Shown here one piece after another: positions 18,858 to 27,147 of a stretch of 64,000 bases of DNA. The position numbers were made by a program, and so were the translations under genes. Origin of the DNA: Streptomyces nojiriensis (GTDB lineage: Bacteria > Actinomycetota > Actinomycetes > Streptomycetales > Streptomycetaceae). The notes beneath the pieces were generated by a model. That model ran no database searches and was not told the DNA's origin. It saw nothing but the letters and a program-made list of their open reading frames with translations. Position 1 is the first letter of the stretch; each line of letters begins with the position of its first letter. The stretch spans positions 6,757,501 to 6,821,500 of the forward strand of contig NZ_CP071139.1 in NCBI RefSeq assembly GCF_017639205.1, read 5' to 3'.

Positions 18858-19829
18858 ATGGCCACTGCCACCACTGCCACCACCGCCACCACCGTCACCA
18901 GGATCGGCGGCCGCATCGGTGCCGAGATCGGCGGCGTGAAGCTCGGCGGCGACCTGCCCGACGGCACCGTCGCCGAGATCCGGGCCGCCCTCCTCGCCCA
19001 CAAGGTCGTCTTCTTCCGCGGCCAGGACCACCTCGACGAGGCCGGTCACGAGGCCTTCGCCCAGCTGCTCGGCGCACCCGTCGCGCACCCCACCGTCCCC
19101 TCCGCGGACGGCCGTTACGCCCTCGGCATCGACTCCCACCACGGCGCCCGCGCCAACCAGTGGCACACCGACGTCACCTTCGTCCCCGCCTACCCCGCCT
19201 TCTCCATCCTCCGCGCCGTCACCATCCCCCCGTACGGCGGGAACACCCTCTGGGCCAACACGGCCACCGCCTACAGCAACCTCCCCGAGCCGCTGCGCGC
19301 TCTCGCCGACAGCCTGCGCGCCGTCCACTCCAACGAGTACGACTACGCCGCCCTCAAGCCCGACGCCCTGCCCGAGGCCCTGGCCCAGTACCGCGAGGTG
19401 TTCACCTCCACCAAGTTCCTCACCGAGCACCCGGTGGTCCGCGTCCACCCCGAGACCGGCGAACGCGCCCTGCTCCTCGGCAACTTCGTCCAGCGGATCA
19501 ACGGCCTCACCGGCCGTGACTCCCGCGTCCTCCAGGACCTCTTCCAGGCGCACATCGAGAGCCCCGAGAACACCGTCCGCTGGCAGTGGCGGGCCGGCGA
19601 CGTCGCCATCTGGGACAACCGCGCCACCCAGCACTACGGCGTGGACGACTCCGACGACCACGAGCGCACCCTGCGCCGCGTCACCGTCGACGGCGACGTC
19701 CCGGTCGGCCCCGACGGCGAGCCCTCCCGCCTGATCAGCCCGGAGGCCGTCCCCGACCCCTCCTTCGGCATCGCCTCGGGCGCCTCCACCGCAGACTCCG
19801 CCCCCACCGCAGCCGCCACCTCCGCCTGA
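18858..19829 (+). CDS. TauD/TfdA-family Fe(II)/2-oxoglutarate dioxygenase
   Basis: A 323-residue dioxygenase. The iron-binding facial triad is visible: H103 and D105 in NQWHTDVTF and H259 in TQHYGVDD, with the 2-oxoglutarate arginine in RTLRRVTV shortly after. Family members oxygenate taurine, alkylsulfonates or sulfate esters, releasing sulfite. It is the first structural gene of the sulfur operon, with AGGGAG 6 bases before the ATG. The N-terminus begins with an Ala/Thr run encoded by a GCCACC-type microsatellite. The FMN reductase follows 20 bases downstream. The exact substrate cannot be read from sequence. Confidence 0.9.
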   Translation: MATATTATTATTVTRIGGRIGAEIGGVKLGGDLPDGTVAEIRAALLAHKVVFFRGQDHLDEAGHEAFAQLLGAPVAHPTVPSADGRYALGIDSHHGARANQWHTDVTFVPAYPAFSILRAVTIPPYGGNTLWANTATAYSNLPEPLRALADSLRAVHSNEYDYAALKPDALPEALAQYREVFTSTKFLTEHPVVRVHPETGERALLLGNFVQRINGLTGRDSRVLQDLFQAHIESPENTVRWQWRAGDVAIWDNRATQHYGVDDSDDHERTLRRVTVDGDVPVGPDGEPSRLISPEAVPDPSFGIASGASTADSAPTAAATSA

Positions 19830-19849
19830 CGACACCAAGGAGCGCCCCC

Positions 19850-20422
19850 GTGCCCCACCTGCTCGCCATCACCGGCAGCCCCTCCGCCCACTCCCGTACC
19901 GCCGTCGTCGCCGACCACGTCCTGCGCCGCCTGTCCCACTCCGGCTTCGAGACCGCGCACCTGTCCGTGCGCGAGCTCCCCGCCGCCGACCTCCTCGCCG
20001 CCCGCCGCGGCGAGCCCGAGATCCGCCGGGCGCTCGAAGCCGTCGCCGAGGCGGACGGCCTGGTCATCGCGACCCCGGTCTACAAGGCCTCGTACACCGG
20101 ACTGCTCAAGGCCTTCCTCGACCTGCTCCCGCAGGACGGCCTCGACGGCAAGACGGTCCTGCCGCTGGCCACCGGCGGCAGCCTCGCCCACGTCCTGACC
20201 ATCGACTACGCCCTGCGCCCCGTGCTCGCCGCCCTCGGCGCCCGGCACGTCACCGCCGGCCGGTTCGTCCTGGACTCCTCCGTCGAGCGCGGAGCGGGCC
20301 CCGACCGGTTGCGGCCCGAGGCCGAACTGGACCTCTACCAGGCCGTCGACGAGTTCGCCGCGGCGCTTCGCTCCGCGCCCGCCGCCGCCGTCACCGCCGC
20401 CGCCCTCACGACCACCCCGTAA
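19850..20422 (+). CDS. ssuE: NAD(P)H-dependent FMN reductase, SsuE family
   Basis: A 190-residue flavodoxin-like reductase: LLAITGSPSAHSRT at the N-terminus is the FMN phosphate loop, and VIATPVYKASYTGLLKAFLD the conserved flavin-contact segment. It supplies reduced FMN to flavin-dependent monooxygenases. The GTG start is chosen because AAGGAG lies 7 bases upstream. Here its client is most likely the NtaA/DszA-type monooxygenase encoded five kilobases down the same operon. The length is typical. The C-terminus is Ala/Thr-rich. Confidence 0.88.
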   Translation: MPHLLAITGSPSAHSRTAVVADHVLRRLSHSGFETAHLSVRELPAADLLAARRGEPEIRRALEAVAEADGLVIATPVYKASYTGLLKAFLDLLPQDGLDGKTVLPLATGGSLAHVLTIDYALRPVLAALGARHVTAGRFVLDSSVERGAGPDRLRPEAELDLYQAVDEFAAALRSAPAAAVTAAALTTTP

Positions 20423-20463
20423 CACCGCCGCCACCACGCGACCCGCACCGACAAGGAACCGTC

Positions 20464-21498
20464 ATGCCCGCAGCCTTCACCTCGACCACCACCTCCCGAC
20501 GCCAGTTCCTCGCCCTGCTCGGCATCTCGGCGGCCGCGGTGAGCTGCGGCACGGCCACCGCGCGCAGCGGCGGTTCCGGCGCCCAGGTCAAGACCCTGAA
20601 GTACCAGGGCTCGGTCGGCGCCGTCACGCTCCCCGAACTCGCCGCCGACCTCGGATACCTGGGCGACCTCACGCTGGAGTGGGTCGGCAACACCATCAGC
20701 GGCCCGCAGGACATCCAGTCCGCCGCCACCGGCCAGACCCACTTCGGCGGCGCCTTCAACGGCGCGATCGTCAAGCTCGCCTCCAGCAAGGCCCCGATCA
20801 AGGCCGTCATCTCCTACTACGGCGTCGACGAGTACTCCTACAGCGGCTACTACGTCCTGGAGGACAGCCCGATCCGCTCCGCCCGCGACCTCCTCGGCAA
20901 GAAGGTCGGCATGAACACCCTGGGCGCCCACTCCCAGGCCGTCCTCGACATCTACCTGAGCCGCAACGGCCTTGCCAAGGCCGACTCGTCCAAGGTCGAG
21001 TCCCTCGTCGTGCCGCCCGTCAACACCGACCAGGTGCTGCGCCAGAAGCAGATCGACGTGGGCGTGCTGGGCGGGATCCTGCGCGACAAGGCCGTGGCCG
21101 GCGGCGGGATCAGACCGCTGTTCAGCGACTTCGACCTGCTCGGCAAGTTCAGCGCAGGCTCCTACATCATGACCGAGCGGTTCATCAAGGAGAACCCGGA
21201 CACCGTACGGACCTTCGTGACGGGCGTGGCCAAGGCCATCGAGTGGGCCCGTACCACCCCGCGCGAGGAGGTCATCGCCCGGCAGACCGAGATCGTAAAG
21301 AAGCGCGGCCGCAACGAGGACACCGCCACCCTCCAGTACTGGCGCTCGTACGGCGTCGCCGAGACGGGCGGCCGGATCGAGGACAAGGAGTTCCAGCTCT
21401 GGCTCGACTGGCTCGGCGAGCGCGGCGAGATCAAGCAGGGGCAGCTCAAGGCCGCCGACCTCTACACGAACGAGTTCAACGGCTTCGGGAAGGGCTGA
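20464..21498 (+). CDS. ssuA: Sulfonate/taurine-type ABC transporter substrate-binding lipoprotein
   Basis: A 344-residue binding protein of the SsuA/TauA/NitT type. The N-terminus has an SRRQFLALLG twin-arginine-like signal and a lipobox AAVSC with the Cys at about residue 28, so it is probably a lipoprotein anchored outside the membrane. Two-lobe features include GSVGAVTLPELAADLGYL, QSAATGQTHFGGAFNGAIV and GKKVGMNTLGAHSQAV. AAGGAA precedes the ATG. The ATPase gene follows after 6 bases. Ligand inferred from the operon as an organosulfonate or related organosulfur compound. Confidence 0.88.
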   Translation: MPAAFTSTTTSRRQFLALLGISAAAVSCGTATARSGGSGAQVKTLKYQGSVGAVTLPELAADLGYLGDLTLEWVGNTISGPQDIQSAATGQTHFGGAFNGAIVKLASSKAPIKAVISYYGVDEYSYSGYYVLEDSPIRSARDLLGKKVGMNTLGAHSQAVLDIYLSRNGLAKADSSKVESLVVPPVNTDQVLRQKQIDVGVLGGILRDKAVAGGGIRPLFSDFDLLGKFSAGSYIMTERFIKENPDTVRTFVTGVAKAIEWARTTPREEVIARQTEIVKKRGRNEDTATLQYWRSYGVAETGGRIEDKEFQLWLDWLGERGEIKQGQLKAADLYTNEFNGFGKG

Positions 21499-21504
21499 CC
21501 CGGC

Positions 21505-22326
21505 ATGGCGAAGATCGTGTTCGAGGACGTGACCAAGACCTTCCCGGCCAAGGGAAAGAAGAACAAGGAGCGGTTCACCGCGCTCGACGGCATCGACCTG
21601 GAGATCGAGGCGGGGGAGTTCGTGGTGGTCGTGGGCCCCAGCGGCTGCGGCAAGTCCACCCTCCTGGACCTGCTCGGCGGGCTGACCCGGCCGTCGTCCG
21701 GGCGGATCCTGCTCGACGGGAAGCCGATCACCGGGCCGGGCCTGGACCGGGGGATCGTCTTCCAGCAGTACGCCCTGCTGCCCTGGCGGACGGCGCTCGG
21801 CAACGTCGAGTTCGGCCTGGAGGCGACCGGCGTCCCGCGCCGTGAACGCGAGGCGAGGGCACGGGAGTTCCTGGACCTCGTCGGCCTCACCGGCTTCGAG
21901 GACCGGCACCCGCACGAACTCTCCGGCGGTATGCGCCAGCGCGTCGCCATCGCCCGCTCGCTGGCGTACGACCCGGACGTGCTGCTGATGGACGAGCCGT
22001 TCGCCGCCCTCGACGCGCAGACCCGCGAGTCCCTCCAGGACGAGCTGCGGCGCATCTGGCAGCGCACCGGCAAGACCGTCGTCTTCATCACCCACGGCAT
22101 CGAGGAGGCGGTCTACCTCGGTCAGAAGGTGGCCGTCATGACCTCGCGCCCGGGTCGCGTCAAGGAGATCGTCCCGGTCACCTTCGGCACCCGCGGCGCC
22201 GGTTTCCAGGGGGAGGACCTGCGTTCCAGCCCCGAGTTCGCCCGCTATCGCCACGAGATCTGGACCCTGCTCCACGACGAGGTGGCCCGCGCCCAGCAAC
22301 TGGAGAAGGAGGAGGCCACCGTATGA
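21505..22326 (+). CDS. ssuB: ABC transporter ATPase, sulfonate/nitrate/taurine type
   Basis: A 273-residue ABC ATPase. Walker A GPSGCGKST near residues 48-56, Q-loop FQQYALLPWR, signature LSGGMRQRVAIARSL, Walker B VLLMDEPFAALDAQTRE and switch His in THGIEEAV. The KKNKERFTAL insertion near the N-terminus is slightly longer than usual. It energises uptake with the neighbouring permease; its stop overlaps the permease start by 4 bases. Confidence 0.93.
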   Translation: MAKIVFEDVTKTFPAKGKKNKERFTALDGIDLEIEAGEFVVVVGPSGCGKSTLLDLLGGLTRPSSGRILLDGKPITGPGLDRGIVFQQYALLPWRTALGNVEFGLEATGVPRREREARAREFLDLVGLTGFEDRHPHELSGGMRQRVAIARSLAYDPDVLLMDEPFAALDAQTRESLQDELRRIWQRTGKTVVFITHGIEEAVYLGQKVAVMTSRPGRVKEIVPVTFGTRGAGFQGEDLRSSPEFARYRHEIWTLLHDEVARAQQLEKEEATV

Positions 22327-23720
22327 CCACCGACATCACCACGCCCGCCGATGCACCGGCCGGGCAGGAGGCGCTACGGGAGGACCCGGCGCCCGCGGCC
22401 CCCGCACCCGCCGACCCGAAGCCCCGCGGGACCCGCCCCGGTGTCCCGTCCCTGCTGGCGCGCCGGCTGCGCCGCGCCGGCCGAGCCACTGCGACCCCCA
22501 CGGCTACCGCGGCCCCGGCGGCGTCAGCCGCTCCTACGGCTCCTGCGGCTTCCGCGACCCTGGCGGCCCTCGCCGCCCCGGAGGCCCCGGCGGCTTCCGT
22601 CGTTCCGGCGGAGCCTGGGGCGGCTCCTGCGGCCCTGGCGGCTTCCGCCACTCCTGGCGCCCCCGACGCTCCTGTGGCTCCGGAGGCTTCCGCCGCCCCG
22701 GCGGCCCCGGATGCTCCTGCGGCCCCCGTGTCTTTCGCGGTTCCTGGCGCCTCGGACGCCCTCGTGGCTCCTGCCGCCCCGGATGCTCCCGCGGTCCTGG
22801 CGGGTTCCGCAGCCGTGGACGCCCCTGAGGCTCCGGCGGATTCCGCGGTCCCGGCGGACCCCGCCGCCCCTGTGGTTCCCGTCACCGGACCGGATACCTC
22901 GGCGGCGCCGAAGGGCACCGGCCGTGTCCCGTCCTCCGTCCGCAAGGCCGCCGGCGCGCTCGGCCGCCTGCTGCGCGCCGCCGCCCTGCGGTCGGCGGCC
23001 CTCGTCGCCCTGCTCGCCCTCTGGGAGACGGCCCCCCGCCTCGGCCTCGTCGACGCCACCTTCCTGCCGCCGGTCAGCGAGGTCGCCACGGCCTGGTGGG
23101 ACCTCCTGGGCAACGGCCAGCTCGGCCAGCACACCCGGGCCAGCCTCGCCCGCTCCTTCGGCGGCTTCGGCATCGCCGTCGTCATCGCGGTCCCGCTCGG
23201 CCTGCTCATCGGCTGGTACCGGCCGGTCGCCGCGCTGCTCGGCCCGCTGCTGGAGGTGTTCCGCAACACCGCCGCACTCGCCCTGCTGCCGGTCTTCGTC
23301 CTGCTCCTCGGCATCGGCGAGACCTCGAAGGTCTCGATCGTCGTCTACGCCTGCCTCTGGCCGGTCCTGCTGAACACCATCAGCGCGGTGGGCAACGCCG
23401 ACCCCACCCTGGTCAGACTGGCCCGCTCGATGGACCTGTCCACCCCGAGGCTCTTCCAGAAGGTGATCCTGCCGTCCTCCGTACCGGCCATCTTCACCGG
23501 CATCCGGCTGGCCGGCGCGGTCTCCATCCTCGTCCTGGTGGCGGCCGAGATGATCGGCGCCAAGGCGGGCCTCGGCTATCTGATCAACGCCTCGCAGTAC
23601 AACTTCGCGATCCCGCAGATGTACGCGGGCATCATCACCATCTCCGCCGTCGGCGTGGCCTTCAACCAGCTGCTGGTCACGATCGAACGCCGCCTGAGCA
23701 CCTGGCGCGTCCCCGCCTGA
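22323..23720 (+). CDS. ssuC: ABC transporter permease, sulfonate type, with long Ala/Pro-rich N-terminal extension
   Basis: A 465-residue protein of which only the last 250 residues are the normal SsuC permease: six hydrophobic segments from about residue 225, and the cytoplasmic EAA-type loop around VRLARSMDLSTPRLFQKVILPSSVPAIFTG. Residues 1 to about 215 are a hydrophilic, disordered-looking extension, first Pro/Arg (residues 1-50), then an Ala/Pro/Ser/Val tract of about 150 residues built from imperfect repeats such as APDAPAAP, followed by a basic linker. Typical permeases of this family start just before the first span. The extension is in frame with good coupling to ssuB (ATGA), so it is translated. 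It would sit in the cytoplasm; its purpose is unknown. Confidence 0.9.
   Translation: MTTDITTPADAPAGQEALREDPAPAAPAPADPKPRGTRPGVPSLLARRLRRAGRATATPTATAAPAASAAPTAPAASATLAALAAPEAPAASVVPAEPGAAPAALAASATPGAPDAPVAPEASAAPAAPDAPAAPVSFAVPGASDALVAPAAPDAPAVLAGSAAVDAPEAPADSAVPADPAAPVVPVTGPDTSAAPKGTGRVPSSVRKAAGALGRLLRAAALRSAALVALLALWETAPRLGLVDATFLPPVSEVATAWWDLLGNGQLGQHTRASLARSFGGFGIAVVIAVPLGLLIGWYRPVAALLGPLLEVFRNTAALALLPVFVLLLGIGETSKVSIVVYACLWPVLLNTISAVGNADPTLVRLARSMDLSTPRLFQKVILPSSVPAIFTGIRLAGAVSILVLVAAEMIGAKAGLGYLINASQYNFAIPQMYAGIITISAVGVAFNQLLVTIERRLSTWRVPA
22480..22900 (+). repeat. Imperfect minisatellite coding Ala/Pro tract in ssuC
   Basis: A degenerate codon repeat rich in GCG/GCC/GCT and CCG/CCC (units such as GCTCCTGCGGCC and GCTTCCGCC). 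It contains more T than the neighbouring genes, which shows as TCC, CCT and GTT codons. It encodes the low-complexity N-terminal tract of the permease and may vary in length between strains. Confidence 0.7.
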
Positions 23721-23769
23721 CCCGCGCGCGGCGTCCCCACCGCACCACCCCCGATCCCGAGGAACAGCC

Positions 23770-25101
23770 ATGACCGCGAACCGCACCCTCCACCTCAACG
23801 CCTTCCTGATGAACGCCGGTCACCACGACGCCGCCTGGCGCCACCCCGACAGCCGGCCCGAGCTGATCACCGACCTGAGGTACTTCCAGGACCTGGCCCG
23901 CACCGCCGAACGCGGGCTGCTCGACTCCATCTTCTTCGCCGACGGGGTCGCCCTGTGGGGCAAGGCCCGCCACAACGCCCTCGGCGGATTCGAGCCGCTC
24001 ACCCTGCTCTCCGCCATCGCCGCCGTCACCGAGCACATCGGGCTCATCGCCACCGTCTCCACCACGTTCAACGAGCCCTACAACCTGGCCCGCAAGTTCG
24101 CCTCCCTCGACCACATCAGCGGCGGCCGGGCCGGCTGGAACATCGTCACCTCCGGCACCGTCGACGAGGCCCGCAACTTCAACCGCGACGAGCACCTGGA
24201 GCACCACCTCCGCTACGAGCGCGCCCGCGAGTTCCTCGACGTCGCCACCAAGCTCTGGGACAGCTGGGAGGACGACGCGATCGTCCTCGACAAGGAGCGC
24301 GGCATCTACGCCGACACCGACAAGCTGCACCCCGCCGCCCACCGCGGCGAGTACTTCGGCGTCGCCGGACCGCTCAACGTCCCGCGCTCCCCCCAGGGCC
24401 ACCCGCTGCTCGTGCAGGCCGGTTCCTCCGAGGACGGCAAGGAGTTCGCGGCCCGGTACGCCGAGGCCGTCTTCACCGCCCAGCAGACCCTCGCCGACGG
24501 CCAGACCTTCTACAAGGACCTCAAGTCCCGCCTCGCCAAGTACGGCCGCGCCGAGAGCGACCTCCTCGTCCTGCCCGGCATCGCCCCCGTCATCGGATCC
24601 ACCGAGGCCGAGGCGAAGGCCCTGGAGCAGCAGCTCACCGACCTCCAGGTGCCGGAGTACGGCCTCGCCCAGCTCTCCGGGATGCTGAACGTGGACCTCA
24701 CCGGCCTGCCGCTGGACGGTCCGCTCCCGGACCTGCCCGAGGAGCGGGACGTCAACGGCAACAAGAGCCGCTTCACCCTCGTCGCCGAGCTCGCCCGGCG
24801 CGACGGCCTGACCCTGCGCGAGCTGATCGCCCGCCTCGGCGCCGGCCGCGGCCACCGCGTCTTCGCCGGTACCCCCGAGCAGATCGCCGACCAGCTCCAG
24901 GAGTGGTTCACGCAAGGCGCCGCCGACGGCTTCAACATCATGGCGCCGGTCCTGCCCACGGGCCTGACCGCCTTCGTCGACCACGTCGTACCGATCCTCC
25001 AGCGCCGCGGGCTCTTCCGCACCGAGTACACCGGCGCCACCCTCCGCGAGAACTACGGCCTGGCCCGCCCCGTCAACCGGTACGCGCGGGAGCGTTCATG
25101 A
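23770..25101 (+). CDS. LLM-class FMN-dependent monooxygenase, NtaA/SnaA/DszA type
   Basis: A 443-residue bacterial-luciferase-fold monooxygenase of the nitrilotriacetate/dibenzothiophene-sulfone subgroup. The hallmarks are LNAFLMNAGHHDAAWRHP near the N-terminus, GLLDSIFFADGVAL, a TTFNEPYNLARKFASLDHIS segment and SGGRAGWNIVTS. Members use reduced FMN and oxygen to cleave C-S or C-N bonds; DszA and the related SfnG/DmoA enzymes act on sulfones and dimethylsulfide. With SsuE in the same operon, sulfone or sulfonate cleavage is likely. GAGGAA precedes the ATG, and the stop overlaps the next start by 4 bases. Confidence 0.88.
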   Translation: MTANRTLHLNAFLMNAGHHDAAWRHPDSRPELITDLRYFQDLARTAERGLLDSIFFADGVALWGKARHNALGGFEPLTLLSAIAAVTEHIGLIATVSTTFNEPYNLARKFASLDHISGGRAGWNIVTSGTVDEARNFNRDEHLEHHLRYERAREFLDVATKLWDSWEDDAIVLDKERGIYADTDKLHPAAHRGEYFGVAGPLNVPRSPQGHPLLVQAGSSEDGKEFAARYAEAVFTAQQTLADGQTFYKDLKSRLAKYGRAESDLLVLPGIAPVIGSTEAEAKALEQQLTDLQVPEYGLAQLSGMLNVDLTGLPLDGPLPDLPEERDVNGNKSRFTLVAELARRDGLTLRELIARLGAGRGHRVFAGTPEQIADQLQEWFTQGAADGFNIMAPVLPTGLTAFVDHVVPILQRRGLFRTEYTGATLRENYGLARPVNRYARERS

Positions 25102-26681
25102 CCGACCACGCCACCGACGTCCTCGTCGTCGGCGGCGGACCGGCCGCCACCTGGGCCGCCCTCAAGGCCGCCGAGGCGGGGGCCCGGGTCGTCCTCGCCG
25201 ACAAGGGCTACTGCGGAACGAGCGGCGCCACGGCCGCGGGCGGCACCGGCGTCTGGTACGTCCCGCCCGAACCCGCCGCCCGGGAGGCCGCCATGGCCTC
25301 CCGGGAGGGCCTCGGCGGGTACCTGGCCGACCGCCGCTGGATGGCCCGGGTCCTCGACGAGACCTACGACCGGATGAACGAGCTGGCCACGCACGGCCGT
25401 TACCCGTTCCCCACCGGCCCCGACGGGCAGCCCCTGCGCGGCGGCCTGCAGGGCCCCGAGTACATGCGGCGGATGCGCATCCGGATCCGCCGGGCCGGGG
25501 TCCGCGTCCTCGACCACAGCCCCGTCACCGAGCTGCTCACCGACGCCGACGGGGCCGTCGCGGGCGCCGCCGGGTACCGCCGTCAGCTCCGCGAGTCCTA
25601 CCGGGTCCGGGCCGGCGCCGTGGTCCTCGCCACCGGCGGCTGCGCCTTCCTCAGCGGAGCCCTCGGCACCAACACCAACACCGGCGACGGCGCGCTCTTC
25701 GCCGCCGAGGCCGGGGCGGAGCTCTCCGGGATGGAGTTCTCCAACGCCTACGGGATCGCCCCCGAGGGCACCTCCGTCACCAAGACCGCCTTCTACTCCT
25801 TCGCCACCTTCTACCGCGAGGACGGCGACGTCCTGGAGGGCGCGGCGAGCCAGGGCGGCCGCTCGGTGATCGCCCGCGAACTCCTCACCGGCGCCAGGGT
25901 GTACGCGCGCATCGACCGCGCCGACGAAGGAGCCCGGGCCGCGATGCGCCTCGCGCAGCCCAACTTCTTCCTCACCTTCGACCGGCTCGGCATCGACCCG
26001 TTCGCCGACCGGTTCGCCGTCACCCTGCTCGCCGAGGGCACGGTCCGCGGCACCGGCGGCATCCGGATCACCGGCGACGACTGCGCCACCGGCGTCCCCG
26101 GGCTGTACGCCGCCGGTGACGCGGCCACCCGCGAGGAGATCTGCGGAGGCTTCACCGGAGGCGGCAGCCACAACGCCGCCTGGGCCATCTCCTCGGGCAG
26201 CTGGGCGGGCCGGGGCGCCGCCGGACACGCCCTGTCCCCACGCTCCGGCCGGGCCGCGGACCGCCCCGTCACCGGCGCCGGCGGTGCGGGCCTGCGCCCG
26301 ACGGGGAGAGCGGCCGCCGGACCGGAACACCGCGAGGCCGTGGCACTCGTACAGCGGGAGGCGCTCCCCTACGACAAGAACTACCTCCGCCGCGGCGACG
26401 TCCTGGCGGCTTCCCTGCGCACCCTCGACACGGCGTGGTCGCAGCTGCGCGCGGGCCTGCACGGCGAGGGGGCCGACCTGGTCAGGGCCCGGCAGGCGGC
26501 GGCGATGACGGCGCACGCGCGCTGGATGTACGCGGCCGCCCTCGCCCGGTCCGAGACCCGGGGGATGGCCAAGCGCCTCGACCACCCGGAGCAGGACCCG
26601 GCTCAGCACCACCGGATCCTGGTCGGAGGCCTGGACCGGGTGTGGACCAGGCCCGCGGCGAGGACGGGGGTGGCGGCGTGA
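25098..26681 (+). CDS. FAD-binding oxidoreductase resembling AprA/fumarate-reductase flavoproteins
   Basis: A 527-residue flavoprotein. The N-terminal Rossmann motif VLVVGGGPAATWAALKAAEAG (about residues 9-29) binds FAD, followed by the glycine-rich CGTSGATAAGG. The C-terminal FAD part reads GLYAAGDAATREEICGGFTGGG near 336-357, the form seen in adenylylsulfate-reductase alpha and related fumarate-reductase-like proteins. The last 100 residues are the helical cap. It overlaps the upstream monooxygenase by 4 bases and the downstream ferredoxin by 4 bases. Flavoprotein plus double-cluster ferredoxin is the AprA/AprB layout, but AprA is longer and normally dissimilatory; a role in an assimilatory organosulfur operon would be new to me. 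Confidence 0.8.
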   Translation: MTDHATDVLVVGGGPAATWAALKAAEAGARVVLADKGYCGTSGATAAGGTGVWYVPPEPAAREAAMASREGLGGYLADRRWMARVLDETYDRMNELATHGRYPFPTGPDGQPLRGGLQGPEYMRRMRIRIRRAGVRVLDHSPVTELLTDADGAVAGAAGYRRQLRESYRVRAGAVVLATGGCAFLSGALGTNTNTGDGALFAAEAGAELSGMEFSNAYGIAPEGTSVTKTAFYSFATFYREDGDVLEGAASQGGRSVIARELLTGARVYARIDRADEGARAAMRLAQPNFFLTFDRLGIDPFADRFAVTLLAEGTVRGTGGIRITGDDCATGVPGLYAAGDAATREEICGGFTGGGSHNAAWAISSGSWAGRGAAGHALSPRSGRAADRPVTGAGGAGLRPTGRAAAGPEHREAVALVQREALPYDKNYLRRGDVLAASLRTLDTAWSQLRAGLHGEGADLVRARQAAAMTAHARWMYAAALARSETRGMAKRLDHPEQDPAQHHRILVGGLDRVWTRPAARTGVAA

Positions 26682-27031
26682 TCGAACTCGTCTCGGCGGG
26701 GCGCTGCATAGCCTGCGACAAGTGTGTGGAGGTGTGCCCGACGGATGTCTTCGAACGGGGGCCCGAGGGGATTCCGCTGCTCGCGCGGCAGGAGGACTGC
26801 CAGACCTGCTTCCTGTGCGAGGCGAACTGCCCGGTGGACGCGCTGTTCGTGGCCCCGCTGACCCGCCCCCTTCCGGATGATCCGGCCGTACGGGACGAAG
26901 CGGGACTGGTGAGCCGGGGGCTGCTCGGCAGCTACCGGCGCCACATCGGCTGGGGCGAGGGGCGCACACCCGGATCGCTGCGGGCGATCGGGCCGCCGCT
27001 GGGCCGGGCCGCCCCGCCGATCACGTCCTGA
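26678..27031 (+). CDS. Two-[4Fe-4S] ferredoxin, partner of the upstream flavoprotein
   Basis: A 117-residue protein with two complete cluster motifs, CIACDKCVEVCP (about residues 10-21) and CQTCFLCEANCP (about 42-53), then about 60 residues without cysteine, similar in layout to AprB tails that wrap the flavoprotein. The GTG start overlaps the preceding TGA (GTGA), so the two proteins are made together. It probably carries electrons to or from the flavoprotein. It is the last gene of the sulfur operon and is followed by a strong hairpin. Confidence 0.85.
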   Translation: MIELVSAGRCIACDKCVEVCPTDVFERGPEGIPLLARQEDCQTCFLCEANCPVDALFVAPLTRPLPDDPAVRDEAGLVSRGLLGSYRRHIGWGEGRTPGSLRAIGPPLGRAAPPITS

Positions 27032-27058
27032 GCGGGTGCGCACCGCCGGACCCCCCGT

Positions 27059-27090
27059 GCTCCGGCGGCGCGCACGCGTGCCGCCGGAGC
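27059..27090 (+). terminator. 11-bp hairpin ending the sulfur operon
   Basis: GCTCCGGCGGC (27059-27069) and GCCGCCGGAGC (27080-27090) pair perfectly around a 10-base loop that is itself GC-rich. It lies 28 bases after the ferredoxin stop, between convergent genes. Confidence 0.75.
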
Positions 27091-27112
27091 CGGTCGGCCG
27101 GTTCGGCCGGTT

Positions 27113-27147
27113 CAGACGGTCAGACGGTCAGACGGTCAGACGGTCAG
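27113..27147. repeat. 8-bp tandem repeat CAGACGGT x 4.4 across the end of the MDR gene
   Basis: CAGACGGT occurs four times head to tail (27113-27144) and continues as CAG. The last copy forms the final codons and stop of the minus-strand reductase; the other copies lie just beyond its stop. Eight is not a multiple of three, so changes in copy number would not preserve frame, but only the untranslated copies are exposed. Confidence 0.85.

Noticed and set aside
22178..23314. Minus-strand frame with collagen-like Gly-Ala-x text opposite the permease
   Set aside because: It is the mirror of the Ala/Pro repeat (CCN codons read as GGN on the other strand), without start site or signal peptide.
27113..27144. 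Tandem 8-mers considered as part of a repeat array such as CRISPR
   Set aside because: Head-to-tail copies without spacers, so a simple microsatellite. No CRISPR array was seen in the window.
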